64,000 nt of DNA from Trileptium ribeirensis (GCA_030248225.1 JASANE010017527.1:60737-124736), one strand, 5' to 3'; numbered from the stretch's first letter, positions 33,601-42,619 are shown. Made by a program: numbers and translations. The notes: generated by a model not told the origin, from the sequence alone.

Positions 33601-36211
33601 GTTATATAACACGGAGTCTCAAAACTAATACAAACTCGAATTACAAATCCGGGAGTTTCAATTTGTTTAATGCTGGATCGTATCAAACATAATAAAATAT
33701 CGCTAGGTGGCTTTATCTACTCATCTATTGCGTCGTCATATGGTGAAACGCGTACCTGGTGGTATGTTCTGTGGTCTGTTGTCTGGTACTCGGAGAGCTT
33801 CTTATAATCCGGTTTAATTAGAAATGCGCCGTGGGTCGCTCGTGGTCCAAGCATCTGCTGGCTTTTTTCAACAACGGTATAATAGTAGGTGATTTTGGTT
33901 TTATTTTCTACAGTAATTCATCCTCTATGTTCGTGAAAATTTTGCGAACACAACAATCGGTATATCTCCTCCAGCAACATGGCTGATATTCGGTGGCTCA
34001 TTTTGTAATTTAGTACTCAATGTAACTATGCATATGTCTCAAAATTACAGTCACGCTTAGAAATAAAGCGAAATTTTTTGCGAATCGTTCGCGAAAAATT
34101 CGTGAATAGCAATTGAACGGCTGCTAATTTTTCGCAAACTGTAAAAACAAAAAAAAAAAAACCGATGGGTCATTTCACGAAACCATGCACTTTTGAAACA
34201 CCATTTTTGAAGCCAAAATGAAACGTTTTCGTATGTACAGTCTCTAGACCCCGTCTGACATAAAAACCCTGAATTTTTCGAATATCGATGTCTTTATGCA
34301 AAACGAGCTACCTGAAACCTGCAATGAGGTCAAGTTTTAATCCGAAATAAGTCATTTTTCTGTAGGGTAACGCAATGACATGTGAACCATGGTCTGTTTG
34401 TATGCATGTCGGACCAAAAGGGTAACGGTCAAGCCATTTGGAGGACTAAAATTGGTGCATCTAAAATTGGCCTTTTTATGGTTAAAAATCGACCAATTTA
34501 GAACAAGCATGACGCAGAAGTTTTTCTAGCACAACGGAGACAGCACCTGATACCATTTTATGCTCACAACCCAACCATGAGCGGGGGATGATCGACAAAA
34601 AATTTCAGGCAAAACCTTAGGCGTTGTAAAAATTCCCCGATATGTGTTAGTCGGGGGCTACACCTTCCTACAACATACATTGCGTGAAACTTTGGCTACT
34701 TCTAGAGATTCTAAATTTATTTTAACACGCTGCTGCTGTAAAAACAAACACAATTGATGTATGATTAGCTTACATTTAGGTGATGATACCAAGGACAATG
34801 AGAGGAATAGATGTTCGGGCACGCAGAAGGGTTCCCTAGCTACCCAGTTAACAGCAAGGCCCCATATCATGGTGCAATGATGAACTTATATACTTATATG
34901 GTTCTCGCCACATTCTGTTTATCTTAAATTTCTTGCGGTCGAGGGGGGGCTACATTTTCATAAAAAAATTTTAATACATCTGTCGATTCTTGTGCGGTGT
35001 TACTATGTTTCTATTCGGCCTATTGTAAAACTGTATGCAAAATTTGGCTTTTTTAAATTTACTTTTCGGTAGGTCGGGGGCTACATTTTGCATACCCCAT
35101 TTTTGGCACTTTATGACCTTCGACCTCATAATCAAAGAACACATGGACAGACGCTGATATTCTTTTTTTTTCAATAACACCTGTACTGCTTACGATTACC
35201 GTTATATAGCATTTTTGGCGCTAGTGCACTTTGACGTTATTTAGCAGCGTATGCAAGCTGCAAGATTTGACCTTGGTTGGGGGGCTACATGTCACGAAAA
35301 ATTTTTTCGGCAGCTTGAAGTCAGCTTCAGTGTCGATGTTTACTTCCAAGTCTTTCCGGAAAAATTAGTAAATACCAAAGCATCACGGTGAAATAAAAAA
35401 CACACATATGTATCACGTGCTGGCGATACGGCGAACGTTTGCAGTGGGACATGTGTGTTTGGCTTCATTTAGCCAACCCGGGTTGAGGGCCTCTGGCTCC
35501 TGCTACGTTAGGGGTACAGAGGTCCACCATACCGCATTATGACCGTCGGACTGCTATTACTACATCTCACAGCGACATTAAATTTCCTTCCAAAAGACTG
35601 GTGCTATGGGCCAAAACGTGCAGATGTAGCCCCTCCCGACTAATGACATGGTTTCGTGAAATGACCCACAAACACCCAGAATTCACCTTGGCGATAGGAC
35701 AAGCTACTAGTTATATTATTATGTCATTTTCCAGGTCACTGCGAAAGTTCAGCTAAAACATGTTCTGTCGTTCGCCATTATTTCAACGTCAGGTCACACA
35801 GTTGCCGCAACTACAACAGCATCGTCTCGCATAATAAAATTTGTTTGCTACCGTGTTGTCGAACTTTTTGACCACACCGATTTTGGCCATAAATGTTTTG
35901 ACCTCTCTACGGAGGCCACTGCAGCTGTTCGTAGCCAGGCGGTTGATGGTAGTACTGATTCTTCAAATGTGGATTTTGAAATTGATATCGATAAAGGATC
36001 GGTTGCTATATTCAAATTAACTTATACGCCTTCCAACCATGACCCGTCGGGATTTATGGTCGGTAGTTTGCCGACTTATAACGCTACCGGTGCCTTAAAT
36101 TCGTCACTACTCATGGTTTGTGTCGTTTCTGCTGTGATTTGTTGTTTTTTATGTCGAAAAACGCTGTTTTCGCGCCTGAAAGTACGCGGGGCACGACTAA
36201 TTTTTATCTAG
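18460..36211 (+). CDS. NAGA: Alpha-N-acetylgalactosaminidase / alpha-galactosidase (GH27), complete nine-exon gene
   Basis: GH27 enzymes remove terminal alpha-linked GalNAc or galactose from glycolipids and glycoproteins, typically in lysosomes. Nine exons total 1578 coding bases and join in frame into 525 residues. Visible features: signal peptide 1-27 (TVAVIYLLLL core); LDNG...TPPMGWLSW start of the mature barrel; nucleophile D167 in KFDACF; acid/base D228 in WRNYHD; GPGHWNDPDM; IAIDQDPLG. Cysteines match the family pairs (C138-C169, C198-C220). A glycosylation site N188-K-T matches the conserved LN-x-TG site. The recognition loop reads C-S199-W-P-Y202: Ser is GalNAcase-like, Tyr is neither type. 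Human relatives are about 411-429 residues. The extra C-terminus carries a membrane segment (about 491-507) and a basic tail, so the enzyme may be a type I membrane protein. One acceptor is GG, not AG. No AATAAA was found near the stop. Confidence 0.95.
19190..19560. repeat. G-rich dispersed repeat, copy 3
   Basis: It has GAAAATTTTGCCAAGGGG, GAAGCAAATTTTGACAAAAT, ATCAAATTTTATGTAC and several GAACCGGGGG / CCAGGGGGC blocks in the same order as the 6.34-kb copy. Confidence 0.65.
20048..20285. repeat. 26-bp degenerate tandem array, about nine units
   Basis: The core GGACGCAATCTCATTTGGAC recurs every 26 bp with scattered changes (cggacacaatttcgttcgg, ggacgtaatctcatttgta and so on). The overlapping open frame 20058-20372 is a by-product of the repeat. 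Confidence 0.85.
20820..21240. repeat. Dispersed repeat shared with intron 8
   Basis: ACAAAGGGTCGACTAACC, AAAGTTGTAGATCTCGATGA, TTCATCCATCCGAAGATGA and TTAGTGAAAATTCCGCT have ordered counterparts at 32.42-32.76 kb, such as GCAAAGGGTCGAACGAACC and TTAGTGGAAACTCCGCT. Confidence 0.65.
21502..21676 (+). CDS. NAGA: GH27 exon 2
   Basis: It encodes REELFLEMADILVAEGYADA and then NRINVDDCW, the family's Y-x-x-(I/L)-N-x-DDCW strand with substrate-contacting acidic residues, ending at HGIGWLAGK. The CG left over from exon 1 plus the first G makes Arg. Donor gtaagc at 21677. Confidence 0.95.
21677..23366. other. GH27 intron 2
   Basis: 1690 bp, GT-AG. It contains a fold-back element at about 22383-22815; the rest is unremarkable AT-rich sequence. 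Confidence 0.85.
22383..22815. mobile_element. Fold-back element with about 110-bp inverted arms
   Basis: The left arm contains TGAAGAGTATGGCACTCTTC, AGCTTAAGC, GGTGCGTTTAGCGCTGTCC and CCTGTATTTTCATGGG. The right arm contains the same words inverted (CCTCATGAAATACAGGGG, GCTTGAAACGCATCGC, ATAAGCTGAAGAGTGTCATA). Between the arms, short GAA(A/C)TACAGGGG / CCCC units repeat. No coding capacity. Confidence 0.75.
23367..23544 (+). CDS. NAGA: GH27 exon 3: catalytic nucleophile
   Basis: It runs IHSRGLKFGIYSNFG to EDLGP. It contains SCMGYSGTT and EWKVDMFKFDACF, in which D167 is the nucleophile by family alignment (D156 in human NAGA, D170 in GLA). Acceptor TTGTTTTAG, donor gtaaga. Confidence 0.96.
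23614..23870. mobile_element. MITE, TACAGTACTCGCCAG family, copy A
   Basis: The left end TACAGTATTCGCCAGAAATG is mirrored by the right end CATTTCTGACAAGTACTGTA. The element is 257 bp and bounded by TA at both ends. A second copy is at 30641 and a probable third at 52714. Confidence 0.75.
24186..25610. repeat. Composite repeat block around the 114-bp array
   Basis: The left part (CCTGCACACAAGGGGAGTGG, CCCCCAGTGGACCTGGGGGT) and right part (AGCTGGGAGCCCCAGCTC, TCCTGTGGAAAGGCCAG) flank the array and match the fragment at 14.2 kb. The array therefore appears to lie inside a dispersed element. Confidence 0.45.
24737..25309. repeat. Tandem array, five copies of a 114-115 bp unit
   Basis: Copies start ATACATTCTTTACTCAAGCT at 24737, 24851, 24965, 25079 and 25194. 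They are nearly identical; the last two gain one A in a poly-A run. Each carries the hairpin AGTCACG-TTA-CGTGACT. Confidence 0.97.
25878..25972 (+). CDS. NAGA: GH27 exon 4: substrate-recognition loop
   Basis: AFKKMSAALNKTGRPIVFAC leads into CSWPYYLFTSNVE. Acceptor ATTTTAG ends at 25877 and donor gtaaaa begins at 25973. Its Ser199 and Tyr202 sit at the positions that separate GalNAc from Gal specificity (Ser/Ala in human NAGA, Glu/Leu in GLA). Confidence 0.93.
25973..27039. other. GH27 intron 4
   Basis: 1067 bp, GT-AG. The open frames near 26.3-26.8 kb match no family and are taken as chance. No bounded repeat was assigned. Confidence 0.8.
27040..27201 (+). CDS. NAGA: GH27 exon 5: acid/base residue
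   Basis: PPYPEIVQYCNIWRNYHDIS carries D228, the catalytic acid/base by alignment with RNYDD in NAGA and RNFAD in GLA. It ends GPGHWNDPDM, a conserved family block. Donor gtagat follows ATG. Confidence 0.96.
27869..28134. mobile_element. MITE, TTTTTGCTCAAA family
   Basis: The left end is AAACGTTCAAACTTTTTGCTC. The right end is GAATGTTTGAACGTCTGAAC, its inverse. Internal GAGCTCAAA and an AGCCAATCAGAGAAAA block are shared with the 46.5-kb copy (CTGATTGGCTAAA, inverted). Confidence 0.6.
28213..28386. mobile_element. Short MITE of the same family
   Basis: CGTGTTAACACGCTCAAACG at the left is mirrored by GTTTGAACGTGTGAACACG at the right, about 174 bp apart. It lies just 28 bp before exon 6. Confidence 0.65.
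28393..28414 (+). promoter_or_regulatory. Non-canonical splice acceptor (GG) of intron 5
   Basis: TTAACTAA (28393-28400) is a good branch-point match, followed by a T-rich tract and then GG directly before ATT-GTG-ATC-GGT, which aligns with LVIGN in the family. There is no AG between the branch point and the exon. Upstream, the reading frame hits TAA at 28394. Confidence 0.65.
28415..28529 (+). CDS. NAGA: GH27 exon 6
   Basis: IVIGNDGITVTEAKVQMAFW then CLWSAPLLMSNDLRKMAP, matching LIGNFGLS-EQ-R-QMA-W---AAPLLMS-DLR. Donor gtacgt after the G at 28529. Confidence 0.93.
28530..30388. other. GH27 intron 6
   Basis: 1859 bp, GT-AG (TGTTTCAG). I see nothing recognisable in it. Confidence 0.8.
30389..30466 (+). 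CDS. NAGA: GH27 exon 7
   Basis: HKEILLNKDLIAIDQDPLG then DMEGAR. The IAI(D/N)QDPLG block closes the catalytic barrel. The CGA codon is followed by one A before gtaagt, leaving phase 1 for exon 8. Confidence 0.92.
30467..31746. other. GH27 intron 7
   Basis: About 1280 bp. It contains a MITE at 30641-30852. The 3' end has two AGs four bases apart; phase favours the second. Confidence 0.75.
30641..30852. mobile_element. MITE, TACAGTACTCGCCAG family, copy B
   Basis: TACAGTACTCGCCAGATTTG at the left and CAGTTCTGGCGAGTACTG at the right are inverted copies. It is about 212 bp. Same ends as the 23.6-kb element. Confidence 0.7.
31747..31862 (+). CDS. NAGA: GH27 exon 8: start of C-terminal beta domain
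   Basis: GVKYYLKKVHPISSL continues to SYHYSFALLLSNIDSTHK, the position of the family's C-terminal antiparallel domain. Sequence identity to vertebrates is low here. The acceptor is set at CAGAAAG, because exon 7 leaves one base; the earlier AG (31741-31742) would shift the frame. Confidence 0.8.
31941..32011. repeat. Inverted repeat / hairpin
   Basis: CAAACCCAATTT at 31941-31952 is perfectly inverted at 32000-32011. Adjacent CGACAACA / TTGTTGTCG words partly extend the match. Confidence 0.7.
32420..32760. repeat. Dispersed repeat shared with intron 1
   Basis: Ordered similarity to 20820-21240 (GCAAAGGGTCGAACGAACC, TAGTGGAAACTCCGCTTG). A short GATGCT(A/G)GTTTGGATGTTTAGC duplication lies inside at about 32530-32580. 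Confidence 0.6.
33477..34042. repeat. Intronic direct duplication
   Basis: ACATGGCTTTTATACGGTGG then CTCGTTTTGTAATTTA at 33477 recurs at 33977 as ACATGGCTGATATTCGGTGG then CTCATTTTGTAATTTA. The continuation of the first copy (TTGGCGATAAGACAAGTTAC, 33579) recurs only at 35688, beyond the transposon insertions. Confidence 0.75.
34046..34143. mobile_element. MITE, TACAGTCACGCT family, copy A
   Basis: It begins TTACAGTCACGCTTAG and ends CGCAAACTGTA. The interior has GCGAATCGTTCGCGAAAAAT and AGCAATTGAACGGCTGCTAA, both present, partly inverted, in the 39.03-kb copy. A poly-A run follows. Confidence 0.6.
34166..35668. mobile_element. 1.5-kb non-autonomous DNA element with 22-bp terminal inverted repeats
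   Basis: GGTCATTTCACGAAACCATG at 34168 is perfectly inverted near the right end (35647-35667 region), extended by TG outward to 22 bp. The interior carries the motif GGGGGCTACA at four places (about 34646, 34936, 35071, 35275) and once inverted (TGTAGCCCCT, about 35624). There is no transposase frame. Target duplication not obvious. Confidence 0.85.
35735..36211 (+). CDS. NAGA: GH27 exon 9: C-terminal domain, membrane anchor, stop
   Basis: 158 codons. The first part continues the beta domain (VTAKVQLKHVLSFAIIST). A Ser/Asp-rich stretch follows, with two N-glycosylation sequons (N483-A-T, N489-S-S). Then comes a hydrophobic segment LLMVCVVSAVICCFLC and the tail RKTLFSRLKVRG. Positive residues after the segment favour a single-pass anchor with a short cytosolic tail over a GPI signal. 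TAG at 36209. Confidence 0.88.
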   Translation, partial: VTAKVQLKHVLSFAIISTSGHTVAATTTASSRIIKFVCYRVVELFDHTDFGHKCFDLSTEATAAVRSQAVDGSTDSSNVDFEIDIDKGSVAIFKLTYTPSNHDPSGFMVGSLPTYNATGALNSSLLMVCVVSAVICCFLCRKTLFSRLKVRGARLIFI

Positions 36212-36514
36212 CGAAAATGATAAAATAATTGTTATTCTCGTTGATTTCTAGTTTTGTTATCCTATCGTTAAATTGGAAAGTATTTTACAGATACATTTCA
36301 GAAAACAAGACAGCAGATTTTCGCTACTACAGGTGTCAGATGGTAGTGGAAAACAGTCCTACGCTAGTCTAGTGGGCACGACAGCGTGAGGCATTATTGG
36401 TGAATAGATTAATAATGAAATATTTGATTATTTATCGTTGAGGGTTTTGTCCAAATAATAATCATGCCGCTTTGTTGTGCTCATCTAATAACACATTAAT
36501 CTTCATGGTTTTTC
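36212..36514. other. GH27 3' flank
   Basis: No canonical AATAAA appears in the first 300 bases; ATAAAA (36224 region) and AATGAA (about 36414) are the nearest candidates for a poly(A) signal. Confidence 0.35.
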
Positions 36515-37035
36515 GATTGGATGAAAATTTTCCCTGGGGGGGGGGGAGCATAAACGCACCCCTGCTTGGGAAATAGAGAGCCAGGTTTATTAGGGACATG
36601 AGATGGCTGGCTTCTTCATTCGTCAAAGATTTTGTTTGGGGGCATGAAGAGCTGGCTGACTTGAACCGGGGGTCGTCCCCGGCTTCTGAGCCTAACAATA
36701 ATTATTTTTTAAATGAAATATTTTATAGAGCACTAAAATTGTTAATAAATGGCCTCAGAAATGGTTCAAAGCAAGTCTCTGTTAAGGTTAGAGGTAACTT
36801 TTCAACTAACCAATTTTTTGCTGAAATTTATCGGAATTTTTACTACGCAAACTGATTTTTGCAAAAATTTTGTCAAGTTTTATGTTAGCTGGGGAAGTCT
36901 TTAACACAGGGAAGCCAAAAAGTTTTCCAGAACTGCCCTAACCGATGCTACCCTGGAAAACTGAAAAATCCTAGGGCTCACCACTTCACCTTGGACAAGC
37001 CAGCCAGGGAGCCATGGCTTGAACCGGTGGGCGCC
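36515..37035. repeat. G-rich dispersed repeat, copy 4
   Basis: It starts GATGAAAATTTTCCCTGGGG with a run of G, and shares TAAAATTGTTAATAAATGG, CAATTTTTTGCTGAAAT and GGGAAGCCAAAAA with the 60-kb copy in the same order. It ends in AACCGGTGGGCGCCCC. Confidence 0.65.
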
Positions 37036-39028
37036 CCATTCCTTTGAAATCTAAAAATTGTCAAAATTTAATATTTTTCAGCGAAAAACGCTAAAGGTCA
37101 TCTGCATAAAACGCCACAGTTTGCATTTCAGATCTCTCTAACATTGCACGTAACCTCGAATTGGTACATCATTTTGGTTATTATCCATCGTATAATTTCA
37201 ATCACGCCATAACGTTGGTGAAAATATACGCTACTGGCAAAAATTACTAAGATTTCAAAAATTTCTAAGACGTTCAAGATTGTCTATATACAATATTTCT
37301 CTATAACCACTTGACATTTAATTTATTTCAAGTCAGCTAAATTAATAATTAACACCATCATATCTCATGATATACATGGCAGTAATAGCACAGAAAATAT
37401 TGAAAACATGCAATAAGAACAAATTTCGGGGTTGTAGGAATAGTTGGAACGTACGAAACCAGTATAAATCCAGAAAGGGACAGAGCAGACTCGGCATCGG
37501 GCATTTATGTAAGCTATTCATTGAAGTCTAGTTTTTGAAGGAGTTGCCGCAACAAAGTGAACACCCGCCAGCTGTACATTTGACTACAATAATCAACGGC
37601 ATGTCAGCTGAATTAATGTTTGGAACCAGCAGATTTTATTACCGATACATTGGATAATAAATTACTATCACTTATATATAGTGGACATCGGTTTGCCATT
37701 AGACAGTTTTTAATGTCCTGTTGGCATGAATTTTTAGTAACCAGTAAAATATCTTCACGCCGTTGGAATGAGATATTGGTTTTAAGCTGTAAAGCCGAGA
37801 CGTAGATATGTTGTAGATGGTTCGTTGAGTTGACGTTCGCTTTGTGTACCACATTTAGACGGCAGCGCTTGTCAAAAATGACTCTGGCTGAAAAAAATTT
37901 CGTCTAGTTGATTATTTTAATGCTGTCAAATTCTGTCACTTCAGATATAATGGTACACAATACAATGGTTAAGTGGTGTATTGGACATATTAATGTTATC
38001 AGTGTACTCAATAATTTCATCGGTTGAGTGCAATACATTTTTCTGGATGTATAACTTTACTTTAAATCATTTTCCAATAATTATTATTATCATTCCATTG
38101 GTATGGTTGCTTTCGTTCAGATCCAGACTGACTATGTAGTATTTTACTTTAAATTTGTCTTTATTTTTGCAGTCTTGTAGTTTTTATGTTCAAAGTTTTT
38201 TTTTTCAAAACTATATCTGGTTTATTAGTGACAGTTAACCTGGATTTTGGTTCGTAATCTGGGATTTTTTCTGTTTGTCGCTGCTGAAAGCTTATAAGAA
38301 GACTCACATTTCAACGCTTCCGTGGTTTTCATTTCAAAATCCCAGAAAGACAATAGAACTCCTGAAATGTACTAAACTGACTAACATGTCATTTCAACAG
38401 CCGTACTTATTCGGACTGTTGGCTAATCGCTTAGAGAAATGGCCGTTTTAATTTGGATTGTAATAATCGTTGATTGTCGCGAAGTGATTTGTAGTGTTTT
38501 ATACTCAATAGTACTGCAAGACCTTAACTTTAAAGACTTTGCAGAGTTTTGCCATAAGCCTGCTTCGTAAGCCGCTTCGAGTCACTGATCACTCTCGTAA
38601 TCGCGTCACGGGTCACTATGTACAGCTGCCAGTGCGGTGTAACAATATGCTAAAAAGGGAATCAAAACTTGATGAAAAATTTCTGTAGCTTTAACAATTT
38701 ATTTCTTTAAGCTCTAAAACCTGTCGGAAAATGTAGGCCAAAAATATTTTTGTGTTTTCAAATATCGAGCCAGCGGGACTCTTTTGTGTTAGAAAAAAAT
38801 GAAGATATTCATTTGGAAGTGCTGTTAAATAAATCAACCATTTCACTATTACAAGCGGAGAGTAAGTTGTTCTTTACGTAGCGCGTAGTTTTTGAGAGAT
38901 TACTGATGGTGTTTATTGCCGACAGGTAGTTGTACGCATTAAGACTATGGTTGACTTTTATTACCGCAGGGGTTTCCTGAGGAATTCGTTTTTAGTTATG
39001 TACACATAGTGCATGATCTTTATTGATA
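37036..39028. other. Intergenic, nothing recognised
   Basis: No exon, RNA gene or bounded repeat could be supported here. Confidence 0.4.
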
Positions 39029-39142
39029 TACAGTAACGCTCATAAATAAGCGCAGATTTTTCGCGAATAGCAATTGAACAGTTGTTAATTTTTCGCGAAC
39101 GATTCGCGAGAAATTTTGCTGTTATATCCGAGCTTGACAGTA
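39029..39142. mobile_element. MITE, TACAGTCACGCT family, copy B
   Basis: Left TACAGTAACGCTCATAAATA and right TATCCGAGCTTGACAGTA are imperfect inverted copies, 114 bp overall with TA at both ends. The interior matches the 34.05-kb copy in opposite orientation. Confidence 0.65.
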
Positions 39143-39149
39143 AGGCCGT

Positions 39150-39420
39150 GTTGACATTGCATCCGATCCAACCCGAACCGTTCCGACCCGAATTGTGTTC
39201 ACATTGCATCCGGTCTGATCCGGTTCAACACGACTAAACTCTATGCCTGCCGTATGCGTTTGCATGTATGTGTATTTATTTTACACACTATTTCATCCGA
39301 TTCGGTCCACAAAAATTATGCACGCATTTTCGGACCGGATTGGATGTAGTGTGCACACTCTATAAAAAACACATGTTCGATTCGGATCGGTTCGGATTCC
39401 TAATAATAATGAGCACAAAT
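39150..39420. repeat. Inverted repeat around ATTGCATCCGG / CCGGATTGGATG
   Basis: CACATTGCATCCGGTCTGAT (39206) is imperfectly inverted at 39332 (GACCGGATTGGATGTAGTGT). Multiple ATCCGATCC-like words occur between. Likely another small fold-back element; ends not fixed. Confidence 0.45.
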
Positions 39421-40410
39421 TGAATCTGAATATAACATGGTTAAAAGGAGTCGCTTTATGTTTATGATTTAAGGGTAGCGCCGTTCGGCTTGACTTTGAC
39501 CAGTTTTTGCACGCAGCTGAGTTATGCGCGACTAAACTTAACCTGAGCCTACGACCTATCCTATTTTGTAAAACCCAATGTCGAATCCACATCCATTGTT
39601 AGTGAACAAGTAAGAAAGGGGATTCGATTCATTGCTAGCCCAGAAGTAGTGGTTCACAATCGGCCAATAACAGTTCTGCGACAATTATTAGTTTTCACTT
39701 AGGATTCGGCTCTGTTCGCGAACAAATTCTATGTAAATGCGACGGCATAAACGAAAGGGTCATTGTTTTGTCATTATGTTCGCGAACATAACCCTCGGTA
39801 ACTCAAAAGCGATAAAATTTCGTTCGCAAACAATTTTAATGTTCGCGAACTGAAAACAGCAAACTTTTGCTTGAGTTGACAAAGTTCTGTATCACAATTT
39901 TTTCCAAATAACAAAATAAGATAGTCAGCGGGCGCAGGTTAAGTTTACTCGCGCATTATGAAAACTTGAGAAAGGAATATTTATTACTATTGAAACTGCA
40001 AAAAAATTTTTTACCAGCTTTAGTTCCTTTATCAAGTTTATTTATTAATTATATTGGGTTTTATTATAAATTTTGGTATATTTGGCTGTGAGACACATTA
40101 AGTTGGTTTATATATTCATTATTGCAAAATTTTCCTATATGTTCCGTGTTATATTTATTATATAAGTGCCGAAATATGTATGTTTATATGTATAAATCAG
40201 GGAGTAACCGGAATTCTAGTTCCGGCAAAATACGGGTTCCAGTTTCGGCTAAATTTTGCCAGAATCGAAGTTCTGGTTGCATGTCCTTTGGATATTTGTG
40301 TAGCGTATTTTGTTATAAAAGTTTATTATTATATCAGACTAAATGAGTTAAGACGCTAAATCATAACTGAAACACCATTCTTGATGCTATTTATAGCACA
40401 CAAAAGAAAT
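39421..40410. other. Intergenic, nothing recognised
   Basis: AT-rich sequence without a supported feature. Several TTCGCGAAC words lie between 39.7 and 39.9 kb. Confidence 0.4.
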
Positions 40411-41510
40411 ATATTATGTCTTTGTGTTCGCTTAGACACCTTTTGTTGCCTCTTTTAATTTCTCAACAAACATAATATCGACCTCTACTAATGTTTATAA
40501 GGCACAAAGAAATAACGCTATATTATGGTCTCTGTGTTCGCTTAGACACCTTTTGTTGCCTCTTTTAATTTCTCAACAAACATAATATCGACCTCTACTA
40601 ATGTTTATAAGGCACAAAGAAATAACGCTATATTATGGTCTCTGTGTTCGCTTAGACACCTTTTGTTGCCTCTTTTAATTTCTCAACAAACATAATATCG
40701 ACCTCTACTAATGTTTATAAGGCAAAAAGATATATCGCTATATTATGGTCTCTGTGTTCGCTTAGACACCTTTTGTTGCCTCTTTTAATTTCTCAACAAA
40801 CATAATATCGACCTCTACTAATGTTTATAAGGCACAAAGAAATAACGCTATATTATGGTCTCTGTGTTCGCTTAGACACTTTTTGTTGCCTCTTTTAATT
40901 TCTCAACAAACATAATATCGACCTCTACTAATGTTTATAAGGCACAAAGAAATAACGCTATATTATGGTCTCTGTGTTCGCTTAGACACTTTTTGTTGCC
41001 TCTTTTAATTTCTCAACAAACATAATATCGACCTCTACTAATGTTTATAAGGCACAAAGAATTAACGCTATATTATGGTCTCTGTGTTCGCTTAGACACC
41101 TTTTGTTGCCTCTTTTAATTTCTCAACAAACATAATATCGACCTCTACTAATGTTTATAAGGCACAAAGAATTAACGCTATATTATGGTCTCTGTGTTCG
41201 CTTAGACACCTTTTGTTGCCTCTTTTAATTTCTCAACAAACATAATATCGACCTATACTAATGTTTATAAGGCACAAAGAAATAACGCTATATTATGGTC
41301 TCTGTGTTCGCTTAGACACTTTTTGTTGCCTCTTTTAATTTCTCAACAAACATAATATCGACCTATACTAATGTTTATAAGGCACAAAGAAATAACGCTA
41401 TATTATGGTCTCTGTGTTCGCTTAGACACTTTTTGTTGCCTCTTTTAATTTCTCAACAAACATAATATCGACCTCTACTAATGTTTATAAGGCACAAAGA
41501 AAAAACGCTA
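40411..41510. repeat. Tandem array, ten copies of a 110-bp unit
   Basis: TCTGTGTTCGCTTAGACAC starts at 40421 and then every 110 bp through 41411 (40531, 40641, 40751, 40861, 40971, 41081, 41191, 41301, 41411). Copies differ at only a few sites, such as GACACC versus GACACT and CCTCTAC versus CCTATAC. This points to recent expansion or homogenisation. Confidence 0.98.
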
Positions 41511-42619
41511 ATAGATGAAACATTTGTGAACTATGCCGTTATTTGAGCTAAAGCCGAGCGGTTCCTGCTTAGGGTCTTGCGAGAATTCGACCACGCAATG
41601 TGTCTTTATCAGTAAAATCTTATTCTTGCAAGGCCACAACATTAGATAATGTCGGGTATTTCACATTGCAGAGGATTGTATAACAACAGTAACTCACTCG
41701 GTGGAGGGAGCTGGGGCTTGGGCAGGCATGGCTGGTCTGTGTTTGTTGCCTATTTTGAGGTTCGAAACTGAGCGTCGTATGCCCATTTTAAACGCGCAGC
41801 AACACAATATACCTGCAGCACTTTAGGACAAAAAGTGTTTGTAATTTTAGCACATATTAGCGGCTTCTTTTCACATGTGGGCGTATTTGCTATGTGGAGG
41901 CATAGGTGGCGTCGACAAACTACCAAATCTTGGGACAACTGCCAAATTGTCTTTTCCACGATACACGTAACAGGGTTACACGCCTTTTGATTGCTATTTT
42001 TTCGCAAATTGGCGGTGTCTAACCTTATGAGCTGACAAGTTTGGAATGCAGCTTGCGTTGGTTGAAAAATTTGCGGTTTTATTTCCAGCAGGATTTTTCA
42101 TCTAATTATACAGGACTTATCAATGCTAACCTCATAACATAGCAACGTAGGCGGTAACATTCTAAATTTATAAAATCGCAGCAATAAAATTGAGATTTTA
42201 AGAAATATTTTACGTTGTAGTGCTGTAATGCTTGCGGAATTGGTTGCCTTCGTCGTAAGCACAATTGCATTAATCCAGCTACCCAACTCGTATGGGAAAA
42301 TCTGTAACCCCATCTAGCTATCAACGTACAACAAATTATTGAAAATATACCAAAGTTCACAATTTTGCTACCTTAATTTAGCATTTATAGCCGCGTACAA
42401 CACCTCACAGGAGTAGCAAAACATGTTAAAACAACTAAACCATTGTGTTTCACTTAACCAAAGTATACTCATTGTTGACCCTCAAAAAGCAAGAAGTTCA
42501 TTATTAATTTTACTTATTAATAAGACCAGGCTCTGGGTCTGGCGAAATGCTATTTCGGTTACTCACTAATATATATTTATTAGTATTCATATTATAATTA
42601 TTGATAGTGTTTTCTGTTT
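41511..42619. other. Intergenic, nothing recognised
   Basis: No supported gene or repeat. The minus-strand open frames near 41.75-42.36 kb have no recognisable family. Confidence 0.4.

Larger units (their letters stand above)
31863..35734. other. GH27 intron 8
   Basis: 3872 bp, GT-AG (TTTTCCAG). It contains a hairpin (31941-32011), a dispersed repeat (32420-32760), a partial segmental duplication (33477-33620 versus 33977-34042 plus 35680-35724) and nested transposon insertions (34046-35668). Confidence 0.85.

Noticed and set aside
41750..42360. Minus-strand open frames
   Set aside because: No family match and no repeat or splice support; typical chance frames.
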